Source: Gemmatimonadota bacterium (GTDB lineage: Bacteria; Gemmatimonadota; Gemmatimonadetes; Palauibacterales; Palauibacteraceae). From it: DNA of 45,560 nt. This document shows, piece by piece, positions 36,001-44,715 of this stretch. Every line of letters begins with the position of its first letter. The stretch's first letter is position 1. The DNA lies in the NCBI GenBank assembly GCA_022820995.1, contig JAJEEM010000009.1:1-45560 (forward strand). Reading direction: 5' to 3'. The notes beneath the pieces were generated by a model. That model did no database searches, had not been told where the DNA came from, and saw nothing but the letters and a program-made list of their open reading frames with translations. The position numbers and the translations under genes are program-made.

Positions 36001-36718
36001 ACCCACCCTGGATGTCGAGGCGGGGCGGGGCGCGCACCGGGAGTGGCAGGAGGCTCGCGCGGCGCGACTGGAGGCCGGCGGACGCCGGACGATGTCGGTC
36101 ACGACGGCCGGGGCGATCGCGCGAGCCGCCGCCGAAGCCGACGAGGAGCCCCCTTCCGACACGCGCATCGCGTGGGTCGAGGTACAGCGGCCGGAAGCCG
36201 AGGGGCCGGATGGCGCGGGGCGCCCGGGAGGCGAGCGATTCGGCGATCTCGTCCATCGCATACTCGCCGCCGCCCCTCTCGACGCCGACTCCGGAGCGGT
36301 CGAACGACTGGCCGGGGCCCTGGGTCGGACGCTCGGAAGTCCCGAGAGCGAGATCGTCGCGGCGTCGACGCTCGCGAAGCGCGCGCTGGAACACGAAGTG
36401 CTGGACCGGGCGCGAGCCGCCGCGGCCTCCCGGCCCGGCGCGGTCCATCGCGAGGTCCCCGTCTTCCACGTCCGGGACGCCGGGGGATCGGATGGGGAGC
36501 AGGCCGGCGGGCGGGGCGCGGCCATCGTCGAAGGCGTCGCGGACCTCGCCTTCCGCGAGGTCACCGACTCCGGCCCGTGCTGGACCGTCGTCGACTACAA
36601 GACGGATCGGCGGCCGGCCGGGCGGCGCACCGAATACGAGGCGCAGGTCGCCTGCTACGTGGAAGCGGTCGGGCGGGCCGGAGGGGAACCTGCGCGAGGG
36701 ATCGTGCTGGCGCTGTAG
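33092..36718 (+). CDS. addA: AddA-type UvrD-like helicase-nuclease
   Basis: The 1208-residue protein has the SF1 helicase motifs in order: Walker A EAAAGTGKTTALTGR (about 27-41), VTFTEKAAGEMK, GTIHGFCADLLR, Walker B FVDEFQDTD (D373-E374), VGDPKQSIYRFR, TVHKAKGLEFPVVILAD and YVAATRARDLL. A C-terminal PD-(D/E)XK nuclease follows, with VADLAFRE and VVDYKTDR (D1168-Y-K1170). This is the AddA/RecB layout. The product unwinds and degrades DNA ends together with AddB. It starts with GTG overlapping the addB stop, so translation is coupled. It converges with the HhH gene, 22 nt apart. Confidence 0.92.
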   Translation: MTPPGRLADQEARDAILNDLDDTLFVEAAAGTGKTTALTGRIVEVLKHGLGTLEDIVAVTFTEKAAGEMKLRLRAAIEEARVAEENGEARERLSRALGHLELAHIGTIHGFCADLLRERPIEAGVDPAFRVAAEDEAGRLLDGAFASWFEGALADPGPGVRRALRRHYPRNSGGPRAALRAAAGSLVDQRDFDAPWSGPEWDREAELDRALDLLRELAAFAPLASRPEDYLTQNLRHIERGVREIELREKTRGRDYDYLEAWLRPFVRARWRGWFWRGFRSRDFGGGLAKADVVWRRDEVRAEVEAILQTADADLAAHLRDELWPVTERYEQAKRRDGCLDFVDLLIRARGLLRDNSQIRRHYRERFTRFFVDEFQDTDPLQVEILLLLSGEDPDETRPERIVPKRGKLFIVGDPKQSIYRFRRADVMLYERTKRRLEEADARVLHLSTSFRSQPRLQTAVNGAFATRMKASEDGSQAAYVPLAPFREDTRSQPAIIALPVPAPYGRFGKIRGIEIEESLPVAVAEMVRWLVHESGWVVTERERPEDPVPVQARHICLLFRRFQKWGEDVTRPYVRALEARAIPHVLVGGRSYHDREEVLAVRNALTAIEWPDDRLAVYAALRGPLFSLGDRALFEFGVDAGPLHPLAEWEPGGGNGRTEGEAALKPELRDVAAVLGLLGDLHRHRNRRPIPETVRRLLSAARAHAGIAIWPTGEQALANVLRLVDRARAFERGGSASFRAFLDRLEDEAERGQSEEAPIVEEGTEGVRMMTVHKAKGLEFPVVILADMTCAAAHEPPSRHMDAARRLWAQRLCGATPRDILDNAEVERRREMAEADRLAYVAATRARDLLIVPALGDGRDGRGGFSGEDGEWWLESLNPAVYPPHGARRRPSSAKSLGAPAFGAESVLDRPDGKGGQRPTPRDSVAPGLHAAEAGTDIVWWDPAALDLDVDPRAGDRQRRLLEVEREEQPTLDVEAGRGAHREWQEARAARLEAGGRRTMSVTTAGAIARAAAEADEEPPSDTRIAWVEVQRPEAEGPDGAGRPGGERFGDLVHRILAAAPLDADSGAVERLAGALGRTLGSPESEIVAASTLAKRALEHEVLDRARAAAASRPGAVHREVPVFHVRDAGGSDGEQAGGRGAAIVEGVADLAFREVTDSGPCWTVVDYKTDRRPAGRRTEYEAQVACYVEAVGRAGGEPARGIVLAL

Positions 36719-36740
36719 GAGCCGGCTTCTCGCAAGCTGC

Positions 36741-37331
36741 TTATGCGTCGTACTTCCGGCGGTGGAGTTCGGCGGCTCGGTCGGACCACTCCTTGAGCCG
36801 GATCCGTGCTCCGAGCCCCTTGCCGAGAGTGTCGAGGTCTTCGGAGGTCCATCGGGCCAGATCCCGGTACGTCCGATAGCCCATTTCGTTCAGCCGCGCC
36901 TCGAAAGCGGGCCCGATCCCCTTGATCCGCGTCAGGTCGTCGCGCTCCCCCGCCGCGCGCGCACGCGCCCGTTCCGCGGCAGACGCGGGACGCGCCGGAC
37001 GTTTGCGGATCTTTCGCGTCCGCGAGAGGCGGGCGCGAGGCGGCGGGTTCACGATCCCGCTTCCCTCGGGATCCAGCTTCGATAGGCGGGTGTAGAGCCG
37101 GTCCCGCTCGGCCTCGATCTTCCGGCGCGACGCCTCGGATTCGAGCCGCGCCCGCTCGAGCACGTGCCGTGCATCCTGTTCGATGGCGGACAGACGATTG
37201 TCGAACTGACGCTTGAGCGTCAGCTCTCTCCCGGCCATCTGTCGGCCACGGATCCACCAGCCGAGCACAAACCCCGCCAGCGCGGCCAACAGCAGCCCCA
37301 GAACGACGATCGGGCTCAGGACATCCATCAT
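36741..37331 (-). CDS. Membrane-anchored helix-hairpin-helix protein
   Basis: The 196-residue protein has an N-terminal transmembrane helix (MMDVLSPIVVLGLLLAALAGFVLGWWI). A long charged coiled coil follows (about 35-95, QFDNRLSAIEQDARHVLERARLESEASR...), then a basic linker and a C-terminal helix-hairpin-helix domain (LTRIKGIGPAFEARLNEMGYRTYRDLARW). Similar proteins are often annotated as flap-endonuclease-like or L21-associated HhH proteins; they probably bind nucleic acid, but no activity is established. The start is one of two adjacent ATGs (37331 or 37328). Placed next to addAB it could relate to DNA handling, although it is on the opposite strand. Confidence 0.8.
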   Translation of the reverse strand: MMDVLSPIVVLGLLLAALAGFVLGWWIRGRQMAGRELTLKRQFDNRLSAIEQDARHVLERARLESEASRRKIEAERDRLYTRLSKLDPEGSGIVNPPPRARLSRTRKIRKRPARPASAAERARARAAGERDDLTRIKGIGPAFEARLNEMGYRTYRDLARWTSEDLDTLGKGLGARIRLKEWSDRAAELHRRKYDA

Positions 37332-37464
37332 CTTCGAGCGGACTCCGGGTTCCGGCGTAGCCCCGCCGCGAGGTGACGCGCGGGGGACCTCAATGTAGGG
37401 TGACGGAGGACACCGCCCAACCCCGGCGCGACCGGGAATCGCGCCCGGGAATCGGCCGGCCGGC

Positions 37465-37470
37465 AAGGAG
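37465..37470 (+). promoter_or_regulatory. Strong Shine-Dalgarno facing an ATC codon upstream of the M14 gene
   Basis: AAGGAG at 37465-37470 sits 5 nt before ATC (37476-37478), which is in frame with and 12 codons upstream of the first ATG (37512). Between the in-frame TGA at 37401 and that ATG there is no ATG, GTG or TTG. The ATG itself has no ribosome-binding site. Confidence 0.4.
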
Positions 37471-37511
37471 AGCCCATCGAGACCCCGCTGACAGGACGGT
37501 TCGACCGGATC

Positions 37512-38525
37512 ATGGCGTCCGCGGACATTCCTGCGGCTGCGGGGTGCGTGCTCGGGTCGTCCCGCGAGGGGCGGCCGATCCCGGCATTCCGCTTCGGGCG
37601 GGGATCCGAAGCCGTGAGCCTGCTCGGCGGCTGCCACGCCGACGAACCGGTGGGTCCGCGCCTCCTGCGTCGCGTGGCCGGCTACCTCGCAGGACTCGAC
37701 GCCGACGATCCGATGCTCACCCGCTATCAGTGGTGGATCATCCCGCACATCAACCCCGATGGCGCGATCCGCAACGCCCCGTGGCAGGATCCCGACGCGA
37801 AGGCGTACGATCTCGGGCGATACCTGGCGGGCAAGGTGCGGGAACTGCCCGGAGACGACATCGAATTCGGCTTCCCGCGCGACGACGCCGACCCCGGAGC
37901 GCGGCCCGAGAATCGCGCGGCGTACGACTGGTGGCGCACCTGCGATCGACCGTTCGGGCTGCACGCCTCCCTGCACAGCATGGGGTTCGCCGCCGGCCCC
38001 TTCTTCCTCATCGATCGCGCCTGGGAAGCTCGATGCGAAGCGCTGAAAGCCTCGTGCCGGCGGCACTCGGAGGCTCTCGGCTACTCGCTGCACGACGTCG
38101 AGCGCCACGGGGAGAAGGGCTTCTTCCGCTTCGAGCCGGGGTTCGCTTCACGGCCCGACTCGAAGCTCATGGCCGCGCACTTCGAAGCCCTCGGCGACTC
38201 GGCGACGGCCTCCCGCTTCCGGCCGAGTTCGATGGAAACGCTGCGCGCCTTCGGCCACGACGCGCTGACCCTCGTCTCGGAGATGCCGCTCTTCATCCTC
38301 CCCGGTGTGGGAAGAAGTCCGGGTCCGCCGGATCCGGTCGCCGAACGCTGGAAGAGTCGGCTCGACGGCTGGAGGAGCGAGCTTGCCGTGGGGGGAGCGC
38401 CGGACACCATCTCCGTCGATGCGGAGAAACTCGGGCTTGTCCCCATGCCGGTGCGGGACCAGATGATGCTTCAGTGGACCCTCATCGCCGCGGGATTGCG
38501 TCAAATCCGCTCTCCGGCCGCATGA
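37512..38525 (+). CDS. M14-family zinc carboxypeptidase
   Basis: The 337-residue protein has the M14 zinc-binding H42-x2-E45 in LGGCHADEPVGP. WWIIPHINPDGAIRN is a hallmark of the family, and the third ligand is probably H155 in LHASLHSMG. Catalytic Glu is likely in LTLVSEMPLF. M14 enzymes remove C-terminal residues or cleave cell-wall peptides and amide-linked amino acids. No signal peptide is visible, so it may be cytoplasmic. A start at the ATC (37476), served by an AAGGAG site, would add IETPLTGRFDRI. Its stop overlaps the start of the metzincin gene (ATGA). Confidence 0.85.
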   Translation: MASADIPAAAGCVLGSSREGRPIPAFRFGRGSEAVSLLGGCHADEPVGPRLLRRVAGYLAGLDADDPMLTRYQWWIIPHINPDGAIRNAPWQDPDAKAYDLGRYLAGKVRELPGDDIEFGFPRDDADPGARPENRAAYDWWRTCDRPFGLHASLHSMGFAAGPFFLIDRAWEARCEALKASCRRHSEALGYSLHDVERHGEKGFFRFEPGFASRPDSKLMAAHFEALGDSATASRFRPSSMETLRAFGHDALTLVSEMPLFILPGVGRSPGPPDPVAERWKSRLDGWRSELAVGGAPDTISVDAEKLGLVPMPVRDQMMLQWTLIAAGLRQIRSPAA

Positions 38526-40387
38526 CGTCGCGCTCCACGTCCGGCTTGCCTGTGCCGCGGCGGAAGAACAACGTGACCGGCGTGAACAGGCGATTTCTAC
38601 TCGCGATCCTCGCGGCGGCCGGCTGCAGCGACCTGGCATCGCAACCCGAGCGGGTCCCGGGCTCGCTCGAGCTACTTCCCGCCGACGCCGTCGTCCTCGA
38701 AGGCGAGGCCGTTCAGTATCGGTTTCGGGTGCTCGACGGGAGCGGCGCCCCCTTCAGCACGATTCCGGCGTGGGCGCCGCCGCGCTGGTCCGTGGCCGAT
38801 CCGTCCGTCGCCGCCGTGAGTGCGCACGGGGAGGTCATCGGCCTCGAGGGTGGTCGTGAGACGCGGGTGGCGGCGGAGGTGGCGAGCCGGCAGGCCGGAG
38901 CCTGGGTGAAGGTGAACCCCAGGACCGTGAAGATCGAAGCCGCTGCCGTGCATCTGACGCAGGCGGTCCAGACGCTGGGAGGTGACATTCCTCTGATTGC
39001 GGGCCGTTCGGCGCTCCTTCGAGTCTTTGTCACGGGCGACAGGATGAATTTCTATCGTCCCCGCCCGCTGGCGACCTTCTACGGAGACGGTGCCCCGATC
39101 CATGAGATGCGGCTGGACCCCGCGGCGGACCGGATCCCGACGGAGCCCGAGGAAGGGCGCCTCGACCGGTCGTTCAACGGGGTCGTTCCGGGGCGCGTCG
39201 TGCAACCGGGCGTCGAACTGGTGGTGGAACTCGATCCGGACGGCGCCGTGCCGACGGTCCCGGGAAGCGACCGGCACGTGCCCGCCGAAGGACGCCTGAG
39301 GCTTGACGTGCTGACGGTGCCGCCAATGGAGCTGACGGTGGTGCCGGTGATGCACTCCGGGGATGCGCAGGCGGTGCTGACCTGGGTGGAAGGACTGACG
39401 GAGACAAGCCCCGAGATGGAGTTCGTGCGTTCCATACTCCCGATCGGTGAACTGGAACTGACCACACGCGAGCCCTACTACACGACCGCAGACCTCACGA
39501 CCGGAGCAGGCTGGCTGGGGCTCCTGCGCGAGATCAGCGTGCTCCGGCTCACGGAGCGGCGGCGGGACTATTATTTTGCAGCCGTCGCAGCGCCCCCCCG
39601 GTCCCCGCTCAAGGGAGTGGGCTACATTGGGAGGCCCGTCGGCGTAGGTATACCTGATCTCGACACGTTCGCCCACGAGCTGGGGCACAACATGGGGCTC
39701 CGGCATGCTCCGTGCGGCGTCATCGTGAACCCCGATCCGGAGTTCCCGTACGAGGACGGCTCCATCGGAGTCTTCGGATACGAGACCCGGGACGGGAACA
39801 CGCAAATGGTCGATCCGACCGAGTATTGGGACCTGATGACGTACTGCGATCCGAGCTGGATCAGCGACTATCATTTCATCAAGGCCATGGAGTTTCGGCG
39901 GGAGCACGAGTCGCTGATCCTGCGGAGCGTCGATCCGGAGCCGACGCTGCTCCTCTGGGGGAACGCCGGCACGCCGGAGCTTCTGCTGGAGCCGGCCTTC
40001 GTGGTCGACGCGCCCCCGAAGCTGCCGGCCGGGGAGGGTCCGTATCGACTGGAGGGGTTCGACGCGGCCGGCCGGCCCCTGTTCTCCTTCCCCTTCGCTC
40101 CGGACGAACTGGAGCACGGCGGCGGACAGTTCGCCTTCGCGATTCCCTACGACGACCGCTGGGGCGGTCCGGAAGGGCTGGATCATGTCCGGCTCTCGGG
40201 GCCGGAGGGCTCCGTCACCATCGAGAGGTCGGGGAGTCGCCGGGCGTCCCTGGTCATGGACCCCGACACGGGTGGTTTGCGCGGCATCCTGAGGGGGCGG
40301 GAGACGCCTCCCCCGTGGGCCGCCGGCATGGAGATCGTGGCCAGCGACGGCGTGCCCGCGGTCGGGGTCACGGACCCCCGCCAGTGA
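38522..40387 (+). CDS. Metzincin metalloprotease lipoprotein with Big_2-like domain
   Basis: The 621-residue protein has the full metzincin motif HELGHNMGLRH (H385, E386, H389, H395) and a Met-turn at M439 (DLMTYC), so it should be an active zinc endopeptidase. N-terminally, a signal with a Cys at about 35 (LLAILAAAGCSD) suggests a lipoprotein. A Big_2/Ig-like domain follows (about 47-120, SLELLPADAVVLEGEAVQYRF). The C-terminal ~150 residues are beta-rich. The start overlaps the M14 stop (ATGA), but internal GTGs at 38573 and 38582 would give a more typical signal peptide. The stop overlaps the barrel gene (GTGA). Confidence 0.85.
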   Translation: MTSRSTSGLPVPRRKNNVTGVNRRFLLAILAAAGCSDLASQPERVPGSLELLPADAVVLEGEAVQYRFRVLDGSGAPFSTIPAWAPPRWSVADPSVAAVSAHGEVIGLEGGRETRVAAEVASRQAGAWVKVNPRTVKIEAAAVHLTQAVQTLGGDIPLIAGRSALLRVFVTGDRMNFYRPRPLATFYGDGAPIHEMRLDPAADRIPTEPEEGRLDRSFNGVVPGRVVQPGVELVVELDPDGAVPTVPGSDRHVPAEGRLRLDVLTVPPMELTVVPVMHSGDAQAVLTWVEGLTETSPEMEFVRSILPIGELELTTREPYYTTADLTTGAGWLGLLREISVLRLTERRRDYYFAAVAAPPRSPLKGVGYIGRPVGVGIPDLDTFAHELGHNMGLRHAPCGVIVNPDPEFPYEDGSIGVFGYETRDGNTQMVDPTEYWDLMTYCDPSWISDYHFIKAMEFRREHESLILRSVDPEPTLLLWGNAGTPELLLEPAFVVDAPPKLPAGEGPYRLEGFDAAGRPLFSFPFAPDELEHGGGQFAFAIPYDDRWGGPEGLDHVRLSGPEGSVTIERSGSRRASLVMDPDTGGLRGILRGRETPPPWAAGMEIVASDGVPAVGVTDPRQ

Positions 40388-40944
40388 GCGTCCGGATGTC
40401 CCGCGCCGGCCTCGCGCTGGCGCTGGGCGTGGCCGGCACATTGTTCGGGGGCCACGGCGCCCGCGCCCAGACCTCCGTCGAGGCGCGGAGCGGTATCACG
40501 GTGGGGAGTCACACGTCCACCGCGGCGAGTCTCGAATGGGCTCCCGCCCTGTCGCACGAAATCCGGCTGGCGAGGCGACTGCGCCCGCAGGTCGCCATCA
40601 CGGCGGGGTATGTCCGGACCGCCTTCGGTTGCAGGGAAGGCTTCTGCCGCGGGCGAGAGCCGACGATCACCGGCCACCACGCCGCCCTGGGCGCGGAGTT
40701 GTCGCATGGCTGGCTGTGGGGCCGGGTCGGCGTCCTCTACGGCACGGCGCGCGTCGGGACGGAGGGGGAGGCCCCGCGGGCGGGTCCAGGCCTGGAGGCG
40801 GGCGCCGGACTCCGCCTTCGCTTCGGGCGCCTGCGCGTCGGGCCGGGCCTGTCGTGGCGGCGCATGTCCGCGGACACCCCGTCGAGCGCCGACCGCGCCA
40901 TCGCGCTGGGCTTCGATCTGGGCGTCGGATTCGAATTCGACTAG
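40384..40944 (+). CDS. Small beta-barrel outer-membrane protein
   Basis: The 186-residue precursor has a signal peptide (MSRAGLALALGVAGTLFGGHGARAQ) and amphipathic strands (VEARSGITVGSH, TAASLEWAPAL, QVAITAGYVRTAFG, GHHAALGAELSHGWLWGRVGVLYG, AGAGLRLRFGRLRVGPGLSWRR). It ends LGFDLGVGFEFD, close to the aromatic C-terminal rule. The GTG at 40384 overlaps the metzincin stop; an ATG at 40396 is an alternative that begins the signal directly. Two Cys (FGCREGFCRG) may form a disulfide in a loop. Coupling with the metzincin hints at a surface partner or anchor for it. Confidence 0.75.
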   Translation: MSVRMSRAGLALALGVAGTLFGGHGARAQTSVEARSGITVGSHTSTAASLEWAPALSHEIRLARRLRPQVAITAGYVRTAFGCREGFCRGREPTITGHHAALGAELSHGWLWGRVGVLYGTARVGTEGEAPRAGPGLEAGAGLRLRFGRLRVGPGLSWRRMSADTPSSADRAIALGFDLGVGFEFD

Positions 40945-40975
40945 CTTTCGCATGCCCCACATACCGGAGGATCGG

Positions 40976-42943
40976 ATGGGTCTCCCACACCGCCGGACCC
41001 GCGCCACGCGACGCCTTCTGCACATGCCGCTTGCCTTCGCCGGTCTCATCCCGTCCACCGCCACCGCGGCATCCGCCCAGTCGATCGAGGACTGGTTGAG
41101 CGTCTCCCGCGTCGGAGAATTCTCGTGGTCGGTGGACGGCGCGCACATCTTCTACACGTCAAACGATGACGAGTCCGGCACGCGGGCAATCTTCCGCGTG
41201 CGGTCCGACGGCTCCGACCGGGAGCGCCTGGGCTGGCCGCCGCCCGGTGTCCGCCCGGAGCCCGCCCAAAGCCTCCAGGTGTCCCCTTCGGGCGAAGAAC
41301 TCATCTTCGTCTCGGCAAGGTACTATCAGGGGTTCGACAACCTCTGGCGGCTGTCCGCCTCGCCATCGGGAGGCGAGCCGAGACCGATCACCTTCAACGA
41401 CGCCGTGATCGAGACGGCCCCGACCCTTTCGGCGGATGGCCGCACGGTCGCGTATCAGGTCCGAACGCCCGCCGGCCCCCGGATCTTTCTCCGCGACCTC
41501 GCCGAACCCCGCGCCTGGCCCCGGCTCTTTACGACGGGAGACGAGAACGAGACTTCTCCCCGCTTCTCGCCCGACGGCGGGTCCATCGCCTTCTCGAGCG
41601 GCGGCGACATCCGGGTCCGAACGCTCGAAGGCGAGGAACGGCGTGTCGTCGTCGACCCCGCCATCGGAGGAGGGAACGGCGGCTTCGCCTGGTCTCCGGA
41701 CGGCGCCCGCCTCGCTTTCACCAACAGCCGGAGCGGCTGGGCCCAGGTCGCCGTCGTGACAGTCGAGACCGGAGAAGTTACGCCCATCACCTGGGAGGAA
41801 CGCGGGCACGGCGACATCTCCTGGTCTCCGGACGGCGGCTGGCTCTCCTTCACCCGCTCCGACGAGTCCGGATTCTCGAACCACGTCGCCGTCGCTCCGA
41901 GCGACGGGGCACAGCCCCCCCGCGAGGTCACGCGCGGCAGGGGCATGCGCGCTCAGCCCCGCTTCTCGCCGGATGGCGACGAACTCGCCTGGATCGAGCA
42001 GGCGGATACGCGCACGGCGGACATCTGGAAGACCTCCTGGAACGACGGCGCGTGGGGGGAGGCGCCGGTCCAGGTCACCCATTCGATGGGACGCATGGAT
42101 TCCATGCAACTGAGCGAGGCCGAGGAAGTCCACTATCCCGGCCCCGACAATCTGCCGGTTCCCACGCTCCTCTACCGCCCGCGGGATTTCGACCCTTCGC
42201 GCCGGTATCCGGTGATCGTCCGGCTGCACGGCCACCCCGGCCAGTGGAACCACTCGTTCGAGATGATGCGCCAGTACTGGGTTCAGCGCGGCTTCGTCGT
42301 CGTGGCCCCCAACCCGCGCGGGAGCCGCGGCTTCGGACAGGGCTTCCACGACCTTCACATCGCCGACTACGGCGGCGTGGAGTTCCAGGACGTGATGAAC
42401 GTCATCCCCTTCCTCGAAGGACTCGGCTACGTGGACATGTCGCGCAAGGCGACCTGGGGCGGATCGGGCGGCGGGTACATGAGCCTGGTGATCGCGACCG
42501 AGGCGCCCGACGCGTTCGAGGCGCAGGTGATCCGGGCGCCGGTCTCCGACTGGCGACTGCTGGCGAACGACCGCTTCGCCGCCTCCGGACGCCACTGGAC
42601 GGCCGGCCGCACTCCGCGCCGCGAGCGCTCGGAATTCGGCGGCTCCTACGAGGAGATCCCGGAGGAGTACGACCGACGTTCTCCCGTCAACTTCGTCGAG
42701 GCCGTCGAGGTTCCCCAGCTCCTCCTTCAGGGTCTGCGGGATGCCGCCGTGCCTCCGCGCCAGTCCCAGGTCTGGGCGGAGCGCATGCGGGACGCCGGAA
42801 AGGGGGACCTCCTGACCTACGTCGAATACCCTGACGAGGACCACAGCCTGCGGCGCTACAAGGCGACGGTCCGCGACATTCTCGAGCGGATGGACGCGTT
42901 CCTCACCCGACATCTGCGCCTGCGGGAGGAGGTGTCCCCATGA
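40976..42943 (+). CDS. Secreted S9 prolyl-oligopeptidase-family peptidase
   Basis: The 655-residue precursor has a signal peptide (about 1-37, ending ATAASAQS). A beta-propeller of WD40/PD40-like repeats spans about 45-370 (FSPDGGSIAFSS, WSPDGARLAFT, WSPDGGWLSFTR, FSPDGDELAW). An alpha/beta-hydrolase domain follows, with the triad S497 (GGSGGGY), D589 (GLRDAAVPP) and H623 (DEDHSLRR). S9 enzymes cut short peptides, often after Pro or at the N-terminus. The ATG at 40976 has GGAGG 5 nt upstream, so I prefer it to the ATG at 40952. Its stop overlaps the D-aminoacylase start (ATGA). Confidence 0.92.
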   Translation: MGLPHRRTRATRRLLHMPLAFAGLIPSTATAASAQSIEDWLSVSRVGEFSWSVDGAHIFYTSNDDESGTRAIFRVRSDGSDRERLGWPPPGVRPEPAQSLQVSPSGEELIFVSARYYQGFDNLWRLSASPSGGEPRPITFNDAVIETAPTLSADGRTVAYQVRTPAGPRIFLRDLAEPRAWPRLFTTGDENETSPRFSPDGGSIAFSSGGDIRVRTLEGEERRVVVDPAIGGGNGGFAWSPDGARLAFTNSRSGWAQVAVVTVETGEVTPITWEERGHGDISWSPDGGWLSFTRSDESGFSNHVAVAPSDGAQPPREVTRGRGMRAQPRFSPDGDELAWIEQADTRTADIWKTSWNDGAWGEAPVQVTHSMGRMDSMQLSEAEEVHYPGPDNLPVPTLLYRPRDFDPSRRYPVIVRLHGHPGQWNHSFEMMRQYWVQRGFVVVAPNPRGSRGFGQGFHDLHIADYGGVEFQDVMNVIPFLEGLGYVDMSRKATWGGSGGGYMSLVIATEAPDAFEAQVIRAPVSDWRLLANDRFAASGRHWTAGRTPRRERSEFGGSYEEIPEEYDRRSPVNFVEAVEVPQLLLQGLRDAAVPPRQSQVWAERMRDAGKGDLLTYVEYPDEDHSLRRYKATVRDILERMDAFLTRHLRLREEVSP

Positions 42944-44715
42944 GACCCCGAACTCTTGCCGTTCTCGCGTGGGCGCTCGCCGGCGCGCCGCTCTCCGCGC
43001 AGTCCTTCGACATCATCGTCCGGGGCGGGCGCGTTCTCGATGGCTCCGGCAACCCCTGGATCGCAGCGGACATCGGGATCCGGGGAGATGAAATCACCGC
43101 CATCGGCGACCTTTCCGCGGCGGCTGCGGAACGGATCGTGGATGCAGCGGGACAATACGTTACGCCCGGCTTCATCGCGCTCCACGAGCACATCGGGCCC
43201 GACATCCTCGACGGCTACGGCACGCTGCCCAACTATACGACGCAGGGGTTTACGACCGCCGTCATCAACACCGACGGATTCAACTTCGGCGCCCCGGAGC
43301 CTCTGTGGCCGCTCGAGCGCGAACGCGCACTCCTCGAGGATGCGGGGAGCGCGCTGAATCTGGCCCTTCTCGTCCCGCACGGGATCATTCGCAACATGGT
43401 CATGGGGACGGCGCCGGAAGAGGTCATGCGCTACGCGACGCCGGCGGAGATCGAGCGCATGCGCGCCCTCGTGCGCCAGGGGATGGAAGAGGGCGCCTTC
43501 GGTCTTTCCACCGGACTCGAGTACAGCCCCATGCGCTATTCCTCCGAGGAGGAGGTGCTTGAGCTGGCGAAGGAGGTCGCTCCCTACGGCGGGCACTTCC
43601 AGGCCCACATGCGCAGTCAGGGCCGCTACCCCAAGTGGCAGCTGCCGAGCCACATGGACCACCCGACGCAGCGGCACGTGACGTGGATGGACGCGATCAT
43701 GGAAATCCTCACCATCGGCCGCGAGGCGGGGATCCCGGTGATGGTCGACCACATCCACCCCAAGGGCCCGCGCGAGTGGGGGATGAGCAAGGTCACGACC
43801 CAGCTTATCGACGAAATGTGGGAGGACGGCCACCCGGTCTACCTCAACATGCACTCGTACGAGGGATACTCGGCCTATGTCACGCTCATGCCGCGCTGGG
43901 CGCTCATCGAGGGAGAGGTCCCGGGGCAGAGCATGGCCGACGACTTCCCGCCCGTGACGTACGGGGACATGCGGGCGAACCTCCGGGCCCGGCTCGCGGA
44001 TCCCGCCACGCGGGAGATGATCCGGCGGGACGCGGAGTACGAGATGATCCGCCAGGGGGGACCCGGGAACCTGCTGATCACGGACTTCCCGGACGAGTCG
44101 CTGGTCGGGAAGACGCTGGCGGAGCTGTCGGCCGAGCGCGGGGAGACGCCGTTCGAGACCGCGATCTGGCTGCAGATGAACGGGTTCGACCGGCCCGGGG
44201 GCGTCCTGTGGATGGCGCAGGCGGTAGGGACCGAGGACATCGTCGAGTGGATGGTGCAGGACTACACGGCGGTCACCCTCGACCGCGGCGGGGACCGGCC
44301 CGACATCCGTGACAACCCGGCCGTCCATCCGGGCCAGTACGGTACTTCGGGCCGTCTGATCCGCGAGCATGTGATGACGCGGGGGACGATCACGCTCCCG
44401 CATGCGATCCGGTCGCTGACGGGGCTTGCGGCCCAGATCCTGCGGCTACCCGACCGCGGTCGCCTCGCCGTCGGGATGAAGGCGGATGTCGTCGTGTTCG
44501 ACCCGGAGACGATTCGCACGGACGCGACGTACCTGGACCCGTTCGTCTTCCAGCAGGGAATGACGCACGTCCTCGTGAACGGCGAGTTCGTCGTGGACGG
44601 CGGCGTTTCGACGGACGCTCTTCCGGGTGAGGTGTTGCGCCGTCCCGGATCGAAGGCGGCCGAGACGACGAGCGAACAGATGCCGGATTTGCCGGGAGCG
44701 AAGGGGGCGGCGTGA
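42940..44715 (+). CDS. Secreted D-aminoacylase-family amidohydrolase
   Basis: The 591-residue precursor has a signal peptide (MRPRTLAVLAWALAGAPLSAQ) and the N-acyl-D-amino-acid deacylase fold. DIIVRGGRVLDGSGNPW is followed by the metal pair H82-E-H84 (PGFIALHEHIG), then GLSTGLEYSP, FQAHMRSQG, MVDHIHPKGPREWG and the C-terminal LRLPDRGRLAVGMKADVVVFDPETI. Unlike the relative at 4645-6336 it keeps HxH. It would release D-amino acids or deacylate D-amino-acid conjugates outside the cytoplasm. Its start overlaps the S9 stop, and its own stop overlaps the GTG of a truncated lipoprotein, so all were once coupled. Confidence 0.88.
   Translation: MRPRTLAVLAWALAGAPLSAQSFDIIVRGGRVLDGSGNPWIAADIGIRGDEITAIGDLSAAAAERIVDAAGQYVTPGFIALHEHIGPDILDGYGTLPNYTTQGFTTAVINTDGFNFGAPEPLWPLERERALLEDAGSALNLALLVPHGIIRNMVMGTAPEEVMRYATPAEIERMRALVRQGMEEGAFGLSTGLEYSPMRYSSEEEVLELAKEVAPYGGHFQAHMRSQGRYPKWQLPSHMDHPTQRHVTWMDAIMEILTIGREAGIPVMVDHIHPKGPREWGMSKVTTQLIDEMWEDGHPVYLNMHSYEGYSAYVTLMPRWALIEGEVPGQSMADDFPPVTYGDMRANLRARLADPATREMIRRDAEYEMIRQGGPGNLLITDFPDESLVGKTLAELSAERGETPFETAIWLQMNGFDRPGGVLWMAQAVGTEDIVEWMVQDYTAVTLDRGGDRPDIRDNPAVHPGQYGTSGRLIREHVMTRGTITLPHAIRSLTGLAAQILRLPDRGRLAVGMKADVVVFDPETIRTDATYLDPFVFQQGMTHVLVNGEFVVDGGVSTDALPGEVLRRPGSKAAETTSEQMPDLPGAKGAA

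Noticed and set aside
38672..40441. Minus-strand open frame opposite the metzincin gene
   Set aside because: The zinc motif and Met-turn are on the plus strand; the antisense product is His/Arg/Gly-rich without domains.
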